A DNA stretch of 36,391 bases from contig JAKAVR010000017.1 in assembly GCA_021817225.1 (NCBI GenBank), forward strand, positions 1-36,391, in the 5' to 3' direction. The position numbers and the translations under genes were made by a program. Under the pieces are notes generated by a model that made no database searches, was not told where the DNA came from, and was given only the letters and a program-made list of their open reading frames with translations. Below are positions 8,012-16,523 of the stretch, piece by piece; positions within the stretch are counted from its first letter, which is position 1; each line of letters opens with the position of its first letter. The stretch is from Thermoplasmata archaeon. GTDB lineage: Archaea > Thermoplasmatota > Thermoplasmata > Sysuiplasmatales > Sysuiplasmataceae.

Positions 8012-9171
8012 TTCAGAACCTGGGTTCCAGCTTCAGGACTCTCGCTTCTTTCGTCGTTGTCATCAATCGGTGTGCCGTCCATGCCGTGAACACCGACATT
8101 GAGCAATCCACCGAACATGGCCGTCAGTATTCCCGCAATCACCTCGACCACAATGAGCGCCGTGTTTATGGGTACCAAATGGTAAATCAGCTTGATTGAA
8201 TCGACTGCACCTTGTATTATGAGCCCGATGGCAAGGAACATGAGACCTGCGGTGATTGAAGACCAGGAAATCTTCCGTGTGCTTATGTAGACATTCACGA
8301 ACCTGCCAACCTCCAGGACAAATACTGCAAATATGCCTATCCAAAGGAAGCTTGAGACAAATATGAGCACCAGTATCTGGGGCGGGACGTTTCTTGCATC
8401 TATCACCGTTGAGGAAGCATAGAGAAATCCGAGCACGATCATTACGGCGGTGACGATTGCGAATGGCAGCATCTGGCTGCCTGACCTGATGGCCTTCCAG
8501 ATGGATTTCGATCCCCTCTTTATCGCTTCACTTATGTCATAGGCGTACCAAATCAGGTAAAGGCCGATCACGAACGTTATCAGCCCGGGGGCAATTCCCG
8601 AGATGTAGCCTATGTTATGCGTATTGCTCAGGCTGAGAAGATCGGATAACATAAGGAAGAAGCCGTAAACCAAGAGTATGGCCGAAATTGGCGCCAGGAT
8701 CTTCCTCCTCATTTTCTTGTCTCTCAGCGTTTTTATCAGTATGTAGTAGACGCCCTCCACCGTGGGCGTCTGCTTTATGAAAATCCTTCGCACGCTGTCT
8801 ATCTTTATTCTCGACGATATCACCGGATAGAAGAATTCATCCTCTGCTCCGTTGCTGATCAGTATGGCCCTGTCGGCCTTGACAATTTCAATTACCTTTT
8901 CAAGCTGCTGCGCAAGTATCCTGTCCGACTCAATGCCGACGTTCTGGCTTCCCACGATGGTGGCAACCTGGACTTCCATGCCCCTCTTCGAGAGCTCATC
9001 GTACATTGATACTGCGGAAAGCACCGTGTTTGCATCCGGATCCTCCGGGTCGGCCAGTGCCAGGGCTGTGCCTGCCTCGAAGTTGGCCTCTCGGCCAACA
9101 AACGGGCCGGTGAGGTGCGCCTTGGCGCCAAGGTCATCATCCCGGTCAACGCAGAGAATCAGCGTCTTCAT
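8008..9171 (-). CDS. DUF373 family membrane protein
   Basis: N-terminus MKTLILCVDRDDDLGAKAHLTGPFVGREANFEAGTALALADPEDPDANTVLSAV is characteristic of DUF373; C-terminal multi-TM. 4-bp overlap with mptE. Confidence 0.88.
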   Translation of the reverse strand: MKTLILCVDRDDDLGAKAHLTGPFVGREANFEAGTALALADPEDPDANTVLSAVSMYDELSKRGMEVQVATIVGSQNVGIESDRILAQQLEKVIEIVKADRAILISNGAEDEFFYPVISSRIKIDSVRRIFIKQTPTVEGVYYILIKTLRDKKMRRKILAPISAILLVYGFFLMLSDLLSLSNTHNIGYISGIAPGLITFVIGLYLIWYAYDISEAIKRGSKSIWKAIRSGSQMLPFAIVTAVMIVLGFLYASSTVIDARNVPPQILVLIFVSSFLWIGIFAVFVLEVGRFVNVYISTRKISWSSITAGLMFLAIGLIIQGAVDSIKLIYHLVPINTALIVVEVIAGILTAMFGGLLNVGVHGMDGTPIDDNDERSESPEAGTQVLK

Positions 9172-9313
9172 TTGACTAGTGTTAAATTGTCGTGTGCGCT
9201 ATTTAAATGAATTGTTGCCTGTTGAAGGGGAAAGCACTTCAGGCCCAGGGCATCTCCGTTTCAAAAAGATTTTTACTTGATGGCAATTATATCAATGCAC
9301 GACAGAACAGGAA

Positions 9314-10210
9314 ATGTTGTCCAAGGACAAAAGCTACAGAACAATCTCGATGACGCTGCTGGCAGATGGTTTGCTTTTCATTCTCATACTGGCCATCTCG
9401 TTCATAAGCAAGAGTGCGGCTGTCTTCTCCGAAGCGCTCTATCAGCTCAGCGATCTTGCCAGCGGTGGCCTGCTCCTGTTTGCAATCTGGAGCTCACTAA
9501 GACCTGCAGACGAGCTTCATCACTTCGGATACGGGCTGGAGAGATTCTTCTGGTCGTTTGTGAGCGGCGTGTTCGTCTTCTCGGTCAGCGGTGCAGTGGT
9601 TGTGCTGAGCGGCCTGTTCGATTTCTACGACGGACGCAGGGTGACAAATATCGGGCTCAGCATGACAGTGCTTGGCATTACGATTGCAGTGAGCGCTGCA
9701 AGCCTCCTCTACATCATCTACAGGAAGAGAAGGTTCTATGACAACCGTCCTGACGCGCTCCAGAAGTATCATCAGGGCGTCAGGACTGTTTTGCTACAGG
9801 ACGTTATGAGCATCGCCTCGAGCTTTGTGGCTGTTGGCGCCCTGGCACTTGTCAGTTACACCGGGTACAATTACTTCGACTCCCTCGCTGCTGTCATAAA
9901 CGGAATCCTGCTGCTTGTGACCGGAATTGCCCTTTCGGCCGAATCAAGGGGATTGCTCATAGGGAAGGGACTCAACAGAGCGCAGATGCTCAAAGTGACA
10001 ACTGATCTGCAGACGCTTCCGGATGTCAACAGGATACGGGAGATAAAATCGATATACCTCGGCCCAGAGAGCCTTCTTATTGTGATAAGGATTAATTTCA
10101 GGGACGGGCTGACAACCGATCAGCTTGAGAAGGCAATAGACAAGGTCCAATTGGAGCTTGTGAAGAGAATGCCAGAATTCAAGCATGTGATTGTTGAACC
10201 AGAGAGCTGA
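9314..10210 (+). CDS. Cation diffusion facilitator family transporter
   Basis: 298 aa; multi-TM with SKSAAVFSEALYQLSDLASGGLLLFAI and HHFGYGLERFFW, CDF hallmarks, and a C-terminal CDF-like domain. Confidence 0.85.
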   Translation: MLSKDKSYRTISMTLLADGLLFILILAISFISKSAAVFSEALYQLSDLASGGLLLFAIWSSLRPADELHHFGYGLERFFWSFVSGVFVFSVSGAVVVLSGLFDFYDGRRVTNIGLSMTVLGITIAVSAASLLYIIYRKRRFYDNRPDALQKYHQGVRTVLLQDVMSIASSFVAVGALALVSYTGYNYFDSLAAVINGILLLVTGIALSAESRGLLIGKGLNRAQMLKVTTDLQTLPDVNRIREIKSIYLGPESLLIVIRINFRDGLTTDQLEKAIDKVQLELVKRMPEFKHVIVEPES

Positions 10211-10218
10211 TGTTTTTT
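10211..10218 (+). terminator. T-rich putative archaeal terminator after the CDF gene
   Basis: tgttttttc directly after the stop codon at 10210. Confidence 0.3.
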
Positions 10219-10246
10219 CACCGAATCAGACACGTCTGACATCCTA

Positions 10247-10264
10247 CCACGATTGAAGTCGTGG
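10247..10264. repeat. Perfect 6-bp-stem hairpin, IS200/IS605 terminal type
   Basis: CCACGA ttgaag TCGTGG. Confidence 0.6.
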
Positions 10265-10310
10265 GGGTTCCCGTTGAGTCCATTCTCCATGGATATCACA
10301 TCGCCGGGTT

Positions 10311-10450
10311 CATGGGCCGTGTCGAGCCGGCCCCGTTCCGGCCGACAAGCAGCCGGAACCTCTCCCAACGATGTCCTATGTTGAGAGAGCCGTTCATATC
10401 GGCGATTTCACTGGCGGTCACCGCGACACGGGCAGAGGTACGCGGTTCAA
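10311..10450 (-). pseudogene. TnpB C-terminal remnant (minus strand)
   Basis: Minus strand reads ...YLCPCRGD..(frameshift)..SEIADMNGSLNIGHRWERFRLLVGRNGAGSTRPMNPAM*, resembling the TnpB zinc-ribbon end and RuvC-III (D-x-N-x-A-x-N-I) plus tail. Confidence 0.5.
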
Positions 10451-10675
10451 CCGGATAGTCAACTCCATGCCTTTCTGCAGGCTGATGTCCATGATAGAAT
10501 ACAAGGCGCTGTGGCAGGGTGTACCTGTTGCCTATATGGGCGAGGCATACGCCTCACAGGAATGCCATGTCTGTCATGGCATAGGAAGAAGACGGACACA
10601 GTCGTCCTTCGAATGCGATGCGTGCGAATGGCGCGGAAATGCCGTTATGAACGGCGCTCTCCAGGCGTTTCCTGA
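10450..10675 (+). pseudogene. TnpB C-terminal zinc-ribbon remnant (plus strand)
   Basis: RIVNSMPFCRLMSMIEYKALWQGVPVAYMGEAYASQECHVCHGIGRRRTQSSFECDACEWRGNAVMNGALQAF; CxxC...CxxC plus degenerate N-A-V-M-N-G-A. Confidence 0.7.
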
Positions 10676-10769
10676 TTTTGCCCGTGAGCAGTTGCCTCCT
10701 GTACTTCGGGCACAATACGAAATGGAGATTGAGAAACGATACAGATGTCCTCTTGTGCCGATAGTTCAC
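10655..10769 (-). pseudogene. IS200-type TnpA (Y1 transposase) N-terminal remnant
   Basis: MNYRHKRTSVSFLNLHFVLCPKYRRQLLTGKIRKRLESAV matches the TnpA N-terminus (H-x-V-x-CPKYRR); it is cut off by the opposite-strand TnpB fragment. Confidence 0.75.
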
Positions 10770-10893
10770 AACACATCGAATATTATCGATATCTGTAAAG
10801 TCATCGGTCGCTTCATCCCATTAATAAATTCATGGGCTTTCGCGACCTTTAATGGTAAAAAGTGTTATCTAATACTCAAATTGTCTTCAGTGC

Positions 10894-11769
10894 GTGGACC
10901 TGGAGTACGTCGCTACCATCGCAGCCGCCCTTTCTGTCTTTTTCATTGCATCCGTCGAGGATGTCCGGGAAAGGGAAGTAAGCAATCTCCTCTGGATCAT
11001 TCTCGGCGGAGTCGCCTTTGTTGTGATTGCTCTGAATGTCTATACCGGCAGACTTCCACTGCCTGGGGCCTCAGCCATTGTTCTTGTCCTCCCTTTCTTC
11101 TTGTTTGCTGACATGTTCATAGACTGGAACGGGGCTCTTGGCAGGCGTGGAACCTTGTTGCGGTACACCATAGGGATATGTCTTCTCCTCATCTCCGCCT
11201 ACGAGGTCTATCCATTCATCGGGCTGACTTACGTCGACATAGCTGCATCAATCCCCCTCTGGATCCTCTTCATAATAGTGCTTTACAAAATAGATGTGAT
11301 TAAGGGAGGCGCGGATGCAAAATCTCTCGTGACTCTCACACTCCTTTTCCCAGTCTATCCACCCGCTGTTACAGGCATGGTCCAGCCTCTTTTCGCCACT
11401 CTTACTCTGCCATTCTTCCTGAGCGTTCTGCTGATGGGGGCGATTTTCTCTCTGTCTATTCCTATTGCCCTTTTTGCCGAGAACGCGGCCAGGGGCAGGG
11501 TGAAGCTGCCTCACATGTTTCTCGGGCGCCAGAAGGACGTGTCCTCAGTGGATCTGAGGAAGGAATGGCTGCTTGAAGTGCCGGATGAAACGGGCAATCC
11601 CAGGCGAGTGAAAAAACTCGGCTCCGTGGACGAAGATTGTATGCTCGACAGAATGCGCAGTCTCGGTTGGAGGACCGCATGGACTTCACCCAAAATACCG
11701 TTCATTCTGGCTCTCACGGCCGGTCTTCTATTCGTCCTCGTCTTCGGAGACCCGCTTCTTTACCTTTAG
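10894..11769 (+). CDS. A24 family (prepilin/preflagellin) peptidase
   Basis: GTG start; ASVEDVREREVSNLLW and KIDVIKGGADAKSLVTLTLLFP (GxGD-like region), multi-TM. Confidence 0.85.
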   Translation: MDLEYVATIAAALSVFFIASVEDVREREVSNLLWIILGGVAFVVIALNVYTGRLPLPGASAIVLVLPFFLFADMFIDWNGALGRRGTLLRYTIGICLLLISAYEVYPFIGLTYVDIAASIPLWILFIIVLYKIDVIKGGADAKSLVTLTLLFPVYPPAVTGMVQPLFATLTLPFFLSVLLMGAIFSLSIPIALFAENAARGRVKLPHMFLGRQKDVSSVDLRKEWLLEVPDETGNPRRVKKLGSVDEDCMLDRMRSLGWRTAWTSPKIPFILALTAGLLFVLVFGDPLLYL

Positions 11770-12471
11770 CCTGTTCAAGCCGTACCTGCATCTTGAAGAG
11801 ACAAAACAACTTGAGCAGAGCGGCTCTTGCCTGCACAGCAGTTTGCCGAACTCAACGAGCAGCGCATGGAGCCTGTTGTACACTGGAGCATTTTCCCGAA
11901 GCCTGCCCTCCACCATTGACTTGAGCGCGCCGTAACTCGTTTCTCCGGGTGCTATACCAAGTCTTCCCAGTATCCTTCTGGAATATGCGTCTGCCACGAA
12001 GACAGGTTTATCGCATGCATAAAGAAGGATGGAATCGGCTGTCTCGGGACCAATCCCGTGTATCGAAAGCAGTTCCTTCCTCAAGGTGTCTACCCGGACT
12101 TCACGCATATGTTCCACCCTTCCTCCGTAACTTTCAAGGACAAACTCGGCAAACAGCCTGAGCCTCCTGGCCTTCTGCCTGTAGCTTCCGCTCGGCTTGA
12201 TCACCCGCTCAAGTTCATCAGGTGCTGTCCCTGCGATCGCAGATGCTGTCATCAGGTTCAGTTTCTTCAGTCCGGCAATGGCTCTTTCCACGTTCCTCCA
12301 GGAGGTGTTCTGTGTAAGAATCGCGCCTGCGCACATCTCGAATGGCGTGTCGGCAGGCCACCACATTGGATCGCCGTAGTGGCCCAGGAGGGTAACGTAA
12401 AATTCCTCAAGTTCAATCAGCGGCAGACTCGATGCCGCCTTTCGCGAAGGCATCATATCCCCTCTCCTCAA
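11728..12471 (-). CDS. Endonuclease III-like HhH-GPD base-excision DNA glycosylase
   Basis: HhH-GPD pattern LLSIHGIGPETADSILLYACDKPVFVADAYSRRILGRLG; C-terminal 4Fe-4S C-x6-C-x2-C-x5-C (CRQEPLCSSCFVSSRC). Confidence 0.9.
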   Translation of the reverse strand: MRRGDMMPSRKAASSLPLIELEEFYVTLLGHYGDPMWWPADTPFEMCAGAILTQNTSWRNVERAIAGLKKLNLMTASAIAGTAPDELERVIKPSGSYRQKARRLRLFAEFVLESYGGRVEHMREVRVDTLRKELLSIHGIGPETADSILLYACDKPVFVADAYSRRILGRLGIAPGETSYGALKSMVEGRLRENAPVYNRLHALLVEFGKLLCRQEPLCSSCFVSSRCRYGLNRLKVKKRVSEDEDE

Positions 12472-13393
12472 GCCGCGCCACGCCTGATTCAGTTCTCAGC
12501 CTGACTCCCAAGCCCTTTGTCACTTTTCCGATTATACTCAGGGGGGTGTTGAGCTCTTTTGACAGTCTCACAACCGAAGCAGCTGATTTTGCAGTGAAAA
12601 GAAGCTCGTAATCCCCTCCCCAGTAGAAAAGTGCCTCGTTCAGCTGCTCCTCCCCGTCTGCAGTCTCCGTCAAAGCAGGGGAAACAGGCAGGGATTTTCT
12701 TTCTATTTCAATCCCAACGCCGCTCGCCCTGCTGATATACCACGCAGAAAGTGCAAGTCCGTCGGTGATATCTATCGCCGCGTATGCAACGCCCCTGGAA
12801 GAAAGGGACATTCCCTCAATTATCCTGGGTATGGGTGATGTCAGCTTGGACTTTGACCCCGGGCTCTTCCCTTTCTTCCACTTTAGGAAATCGGCTGCTG
12901 CCCCGCCCAGCTCTCCAGTAACACAGAGCAGCTGCTCCGGTCGTGCCGCACTCCTGAGAAGTACTCTGCCAGCCTTCCTGCCTATGACCGTGATGGATAT
13001 GGTCAGTTCGTCTGCCCTTTTTGTGTCACCGCCGACAACATCGGCTCCATACTCCGAAGCGCACCGTTGTATGCCTCTGGCGACGCTTCGAACCTGCGCA
13101 ACACTCATGCTTTCCGGTATGCCCAACGAGACAACCAACGCTAATGGCCTTCCTCCCATTGCAGCTACGTCGCTCAGGTTTGCAGCCGCAGCCATTCCAC
13201 CTCTCTGCTCAAAGGTCATGTATGGTGGAAAGTGGGTCCTTTCCGAAAGCATGTCAGTGCTGACGAGTACAACTTCTCTTCCGATTTTCAGCACCGCACA
13301 ATCATCGCCAATTCCCAGGGGAGGTGGCGGTGACTTGAAAACACGCTTCAGTTCTTCGATAATGCCTCTTTCTGTAGCTGTATTTTCACGCAC
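12413..13393 (-). CDS. thiL: Thiamine-monophosphate kinase
   Basis: GIGDDCAVLKIG, STDMLSERTHFP, NLSDVAAMGGRPLALVVSLGIP, GGDTKRADELTISITVIG, AAIDITDGLALS. Confidence 0.93.
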   Translation of the reverse strand: MRENTATERGIIEELKRVFKSPPPPLGIGDDCAVLKIGREVVLVSTDMLSERTHFPPYMTFEQRGGMAAAANLSDVAAMGGRPLALVVSLGIPESMSVAQVRSVARGIQRCASEYGADVVGGDTKRADELTISITVIGRKAGRVLLRSAARPEQLLCVTGELGGAAADFLKWKKGKSPGSKSKLTSPIPRIIEGMSLSSRGVAYAAIDITDGLALSAWYISRASGVGIEIERKSLPVSPALTETADGEEQLNEALFYWGGDYELLFTAKSAASVVRLSKELNTPLSIIGKVTKGLGVRLRTESGVARLEERGYDAFAKGGIESAAD

Positions 13394-13537
13394 GTGTCAG
13401 GATAATTGTTCGGTTATAATAGAATGACCGGCAAGCCGAACCGCCAGCTGCATTGCGCTGTCCATATTCCTCCGGGATGGATGCAACGGCCACTCTCCTG
13501 CTAAAATAGTACTTTGTACGTAGCGATAACGGTAACA

Positions 13538-14296
13538 ATGTCAGGTGATGTAGTTCTAACCAAGCTCAAGAATGTCACTCTGAACAACGGCGTCCTGATT
13601 GAGGCTTTCACAGGGGTCGGGATGGTGGCCAGCATAGCGGCCAATTACATGATATCCAACCTTCAGCTGGATCAGGTCGCTGCCATGGATTCGGACGACT
13701 TTCCGCCAGTGTCAATGATTTATAACGGCAGGCCAAAATTGCCATGTCGCGTCTATTGTTCCCTGGAGCTTAACCTGGCGGTGTTTACAAGCGAGGTGCC
13801 GCTTCCGATCAGGAAACACAGGGCTGTCGCAAGCGAACTGATAAAGTGGGGCACCGAGGCAGGATGCACTTCTTTCATAGCGATGGATGCGATTCCGCGC
13901 GAGGGGGAAGAGGGGGAGGAGGCAAGGCCGGCTGACGAGCTTCCACCTGTCTGGGCAATCGGGGCGAGTGATGCTTCGAGAAAGAAGATGAAGGAATCGG
14001 GGCTCGAGACGCTTCAGGTGGGAATGATAACCGGAGTGTCAGCCGTTATGCTCAACATGGGACGGATTCAGAATCTGGACGTTATAGGCCTTTACGCAGA
14101 TGCGAGGACCGACATACCGGATGCCGCGGCTGCGGCCAGTCTTGTCTCTATTCTCAACAAGCTCCTCAGACCCAGGCCATTCAGCCTCTCGCTCAAACCA
14201 CTGCTTGATGAGGCAAAGGACATCCAGGTGCAGCTTGAGAAGGTAAGGAGGCAGGCAGAACCTGCCATTAAGGAGCCATACAACATATACAGTTGA
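13538..14296 (+). CDS. PAC2 / proteasome assembly chaperone family protein
   Basis: ATG 13538; GVLIEAFTGVGMVASIAANYMI and TGVSAVMLNMGRIQNLDVIGLYADARTDIPDAAAAASLVSILNKLL. Confidence 0.85.
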   Translation: MSGDVVLTKLKNVTLNNGVLIEAFTGVGMVASIAANYMISNLQLDQVAAMDSDDFPPVSMIYNGRPKLPCRVYCSLELNLAVFTSEVPLPIRKHRAVASELIKWGTEAGCTSFIAMDAIPREGEEGEEARPADELPPVWAIGASDASRKKMKESGLETLQVGMITGVSAVMLNMGRIQNLDVIGLYADARTDIPDAAAAASLVSILNKLLRPRPFSLSLKPLLDEAKDIQVQLEKVRRQAEPAIKEPYNIYS

Positions 14297-14344
14297 GACC
14301 TCCTGCAAATCCTTTTATTGTGGTCTGGGGGTAGTTATCTACGG

Positions 14345-15403
14345 ATGAAGGAAGCTGTACTGTTCGAGCATACCGGTGACGGAAAAGTGCGCTGCACCGC
14401 CTGTGCACGCTACTGCAAACTGGGTGAGGGACAGACAGGTCTATGCGGCGTGAGGCAGAACATAGGCGGGCGACTTCAACTTCTTGTCTACGGTCGCGTG
14501 ATCACTGGTCACATCGATCCGATCGAGAAGAAGCCACTGGTCCACTACATGCCTGGAACGAGGATATTTTCCATTGCCACCACCGGGTGCAACTGGCTTT
14601 GCCGCTACTGCCAGAATTACGATATAAGCCAGAGGAGAAAAGTGGAGGGGGAGTTGCTTGCACCGGAGGAGATTGTCAGCCTTGCACAGAAAAACAGGTG
14701 CGAAGGCATTGCATATACATACAATGAGCCGACAATTTACCTGGAGTTCGCTCATGATGTCGGTGTGATTGCAAGGAAGAAGGGCATATTCAATGCATTT
14801 GTGTCGAACGGATACGGAACACCTGAGGACATACCGATGCTGAATGATTTCCTCGATGCAATCACGGTGGACTTCAAGGGCAATGCGGAGAAGGGGTTCG
14901 TCAGGAAGTATATAGGAATCCCTGACGCAGATCCTATTTTCAGTTACCTTCTGGAGATGAGGGACAGGTCATCGATACACATCGAGTTTACAGACCTGGT
15001 GGTCCCTGAGGTTGGAGACAACCTGGAGTCGGCCAGAAGGCTTTCGAGATGGATTGTGGATAATTTCGGTCCTGAGGTTCCGTTGCATTTCCTGCGTTTT
15101 CACCCCGATTACAAGATGATGGATCTGCCAAGCACACCTGTAAAGACACTTGAGAAGCACTGGCAGATTGCAAGGGAGGAAGGACTGGAATACGTGTATG
15201 TGGGCAATGTACCGGGGCACAAGTACGAGAACACATACTGCCCCGCCTGCGGAAAGGTGGCCGTTGGCCGATACGGTTTCGACATCACATCCTGGAATCT
15301 TGACAGGGACAACAGGTGTTCGGGGTGCGGCCACAAGATACCGATCTCTGGCAAGCTGGGAACGTACTACCGCGATGGAAGGTACGAGCCGGTAATATTC
15401 TGA
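14345..15403 (+). CDS. amrS: AmmeMemoRadiSam-type radical SAM enzyme (AmrS-like)
   Basis: CxxxCxxC in GCNWLCRYCQNYDIS; N-terminal CTACARYCKLGEGQTGLCGVRQNIGG; C-terminal YCPACG and CSGCGHKIP. Confidence 0.88.
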   Translation: MKEAVLFEHTGDGKVRCTACARYCKLGEGQTGLCGVRQNIGGRLQLLVYGRVITGHIDPIEKKPLVHYMPGTRIFSIATTGCNWLCRYCQNYDISQRRKVEGELLAPEEIVSLAQKNRCEGIAYTYNEPTIYLEFAHDVGVIARKKGIFNAFVSNGYGTPEDIPMLNDFLDAITVDFKGNAEKGFVRKYIGIPDADPIFSYLLEMRDRSSIHIEFTDLVVPEVGDNLESARRLSRWIVDNFGPEVPLHFLRFHPDYKMMDLPSTPVKTLEKHWQIAREEGLEYVYVGNVPGHKYENTYCPACGKVAVGRYGFDITSWNLDRDNRCSGCGHKIPISGKLGTYYRDGRYEPVIF

Positions 15404-16351
15404 TCAGAGGAATTTGTGATCCTTCAGCAGTTCGATGTCCTTTCTGACTGCGTCGGCACTCGAATTGAGTGCATCCAGTTCCGACTTCTCTATTTTCAGT
15501 TCGAGTATCTTCTCAACGCCCTTCCTTCCGAGCATAACCGGAACGCCCGTGTATATGTCCCTGATCCCGTATTCGCCGTCGATGTAGGCTGAGCAGGGAA
15601 GTATCTTCCTTTCATCGAGCGCTATCGATTTCACCATCTCGAATATGGAAGATGCAGGTGCATAGAATGCACTTCCTGTCTTCAGGTAATTCACTATCTC
15701 ATCCCCGCCCATCCTTGTCCGCTTGACTATTTCGTCTATCTTCTGCGCACCCAAGAGCTGGGTGAGGGGGACACCCCCGACTGATGAATTGCTTATGACC
15801 GGGACCATCGAGGGGCCGTGACCCCCAAGGACAAAACCTGTCACCTGCGACGGGATGGTGCCCAGCTCCATTGCAACGAAAGTCCTGAAGCGGGATGTGT
15901 CAAGGACGCCTGCCATTCCAACCACCCTGTTCTTGGGAAAAGAAGTCTTCCTGTAGACAAGGTATGTCATGATGTCCATTGGATTCGTTACCACTATGAC
16001 AATCGAATCAGGCGCATGCGTCCTGATGTTCTCACTTACAGTTGTCATTATTGCTGCATTCTTGTCAAGCAAATCCGATCTAGTCATGCCTGGCTTTCTC
16101 GCGAGCCCTGCCGTTACAACAATTATGTCAGAGCCTGAAATCTCGGAAAAGTCATTCGTTCCCCTTACGCTCGTGTTGAAGCCCTCGACAGGGGCAGATT
16201 CATACATGTCAAGCGCCCTACCCTGCGGCAGCCCTTCGACAACATCGACAAAGACAACCTCGTCAGCGATATTTCGTTCTGCTATCTTCTGCCCGGCAGT
16301 GGCGCCCACGTTCCCGGCGCCTATCATTGAGATTTTTCGGACACCTGACAT
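15404..16351 (-). CDS. mdh: Malate dehydrogenase (LDH-like, NAD-type)
   Basis: MIGAGNVGATAGQKIAERNIADEVVFVDVVEGLPQGRALDM; VTNPMDIMTYLVYR; GGHGPSMVPV. Alternative start at 16375. Confidence 0.9.
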   Translation of the reverse strand: MSGVRKISMIGAGNVGATAGQKIAERNIADEVVFVDVVEGLPQGRALDMYESAPVEGFNTSVRGTNDFSEISGSDIIVVTAGLARKPGMTRSDLLDKNAAIMTTVSENIRTHAPDSIVIVVTNPMDIMTYLVYRKTSFPKNRVVGMAGVLDTSRFRTFVAMELGTIPSQVTGFVLGGHGPSMVPVISNSSVGGVPLTQLLGAQKIDEIVKRTRMGGDEIVNYLKTGSAFYAPASSIFEMVKSIALDERKILPCSAYIDGEYGIRDIYTGVPVMLGRKGVEKILELKIEKSELDALNSSADAVRKDIELLKDHKFL

Positions 16352-16523
16352 TTTCGACACCTTAACGCCCTCCAATACAGTGCAAATGGAGTGACCATCC
16401 TGAACTAACCTTCAGTCAGATAAATAAGTATGTCTTGGTGATTTGTGTCCGGCTGCGTGCAGGAATGTAGACGTGAAAATGTTTTAAGAGATGCAAACAT
16501 AACATACCAGGGGCAACAACTCA

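Larger units (their letters stand above)
10226..10850. mobile_element. Decayed IS200/IS605-family mosaic (TnpA and TnpB remnants on both strands)
   Basis: Terminal-type hairpins at 10247-10264 (CCACGA-ttgaag-TCGTGG) and 10817-10836 (CCCAT...ATGGG followed by ctttcgcg), with tnpA and two tnpB remnants between. Confidence 0.7.

Noticed and set aside
10371-11111. 246-aa + strand ORF as one gene
   Set aside because: A chimera of the TnpB remnant, intergenic sequence and an out-of-frame overlap of the A24 peptidase; only the TnpB part is meaningful.
12765-13427. 220-aa + strand ORF
   Set aside because: Antisense to thiL, whose motifs are unambiguous.
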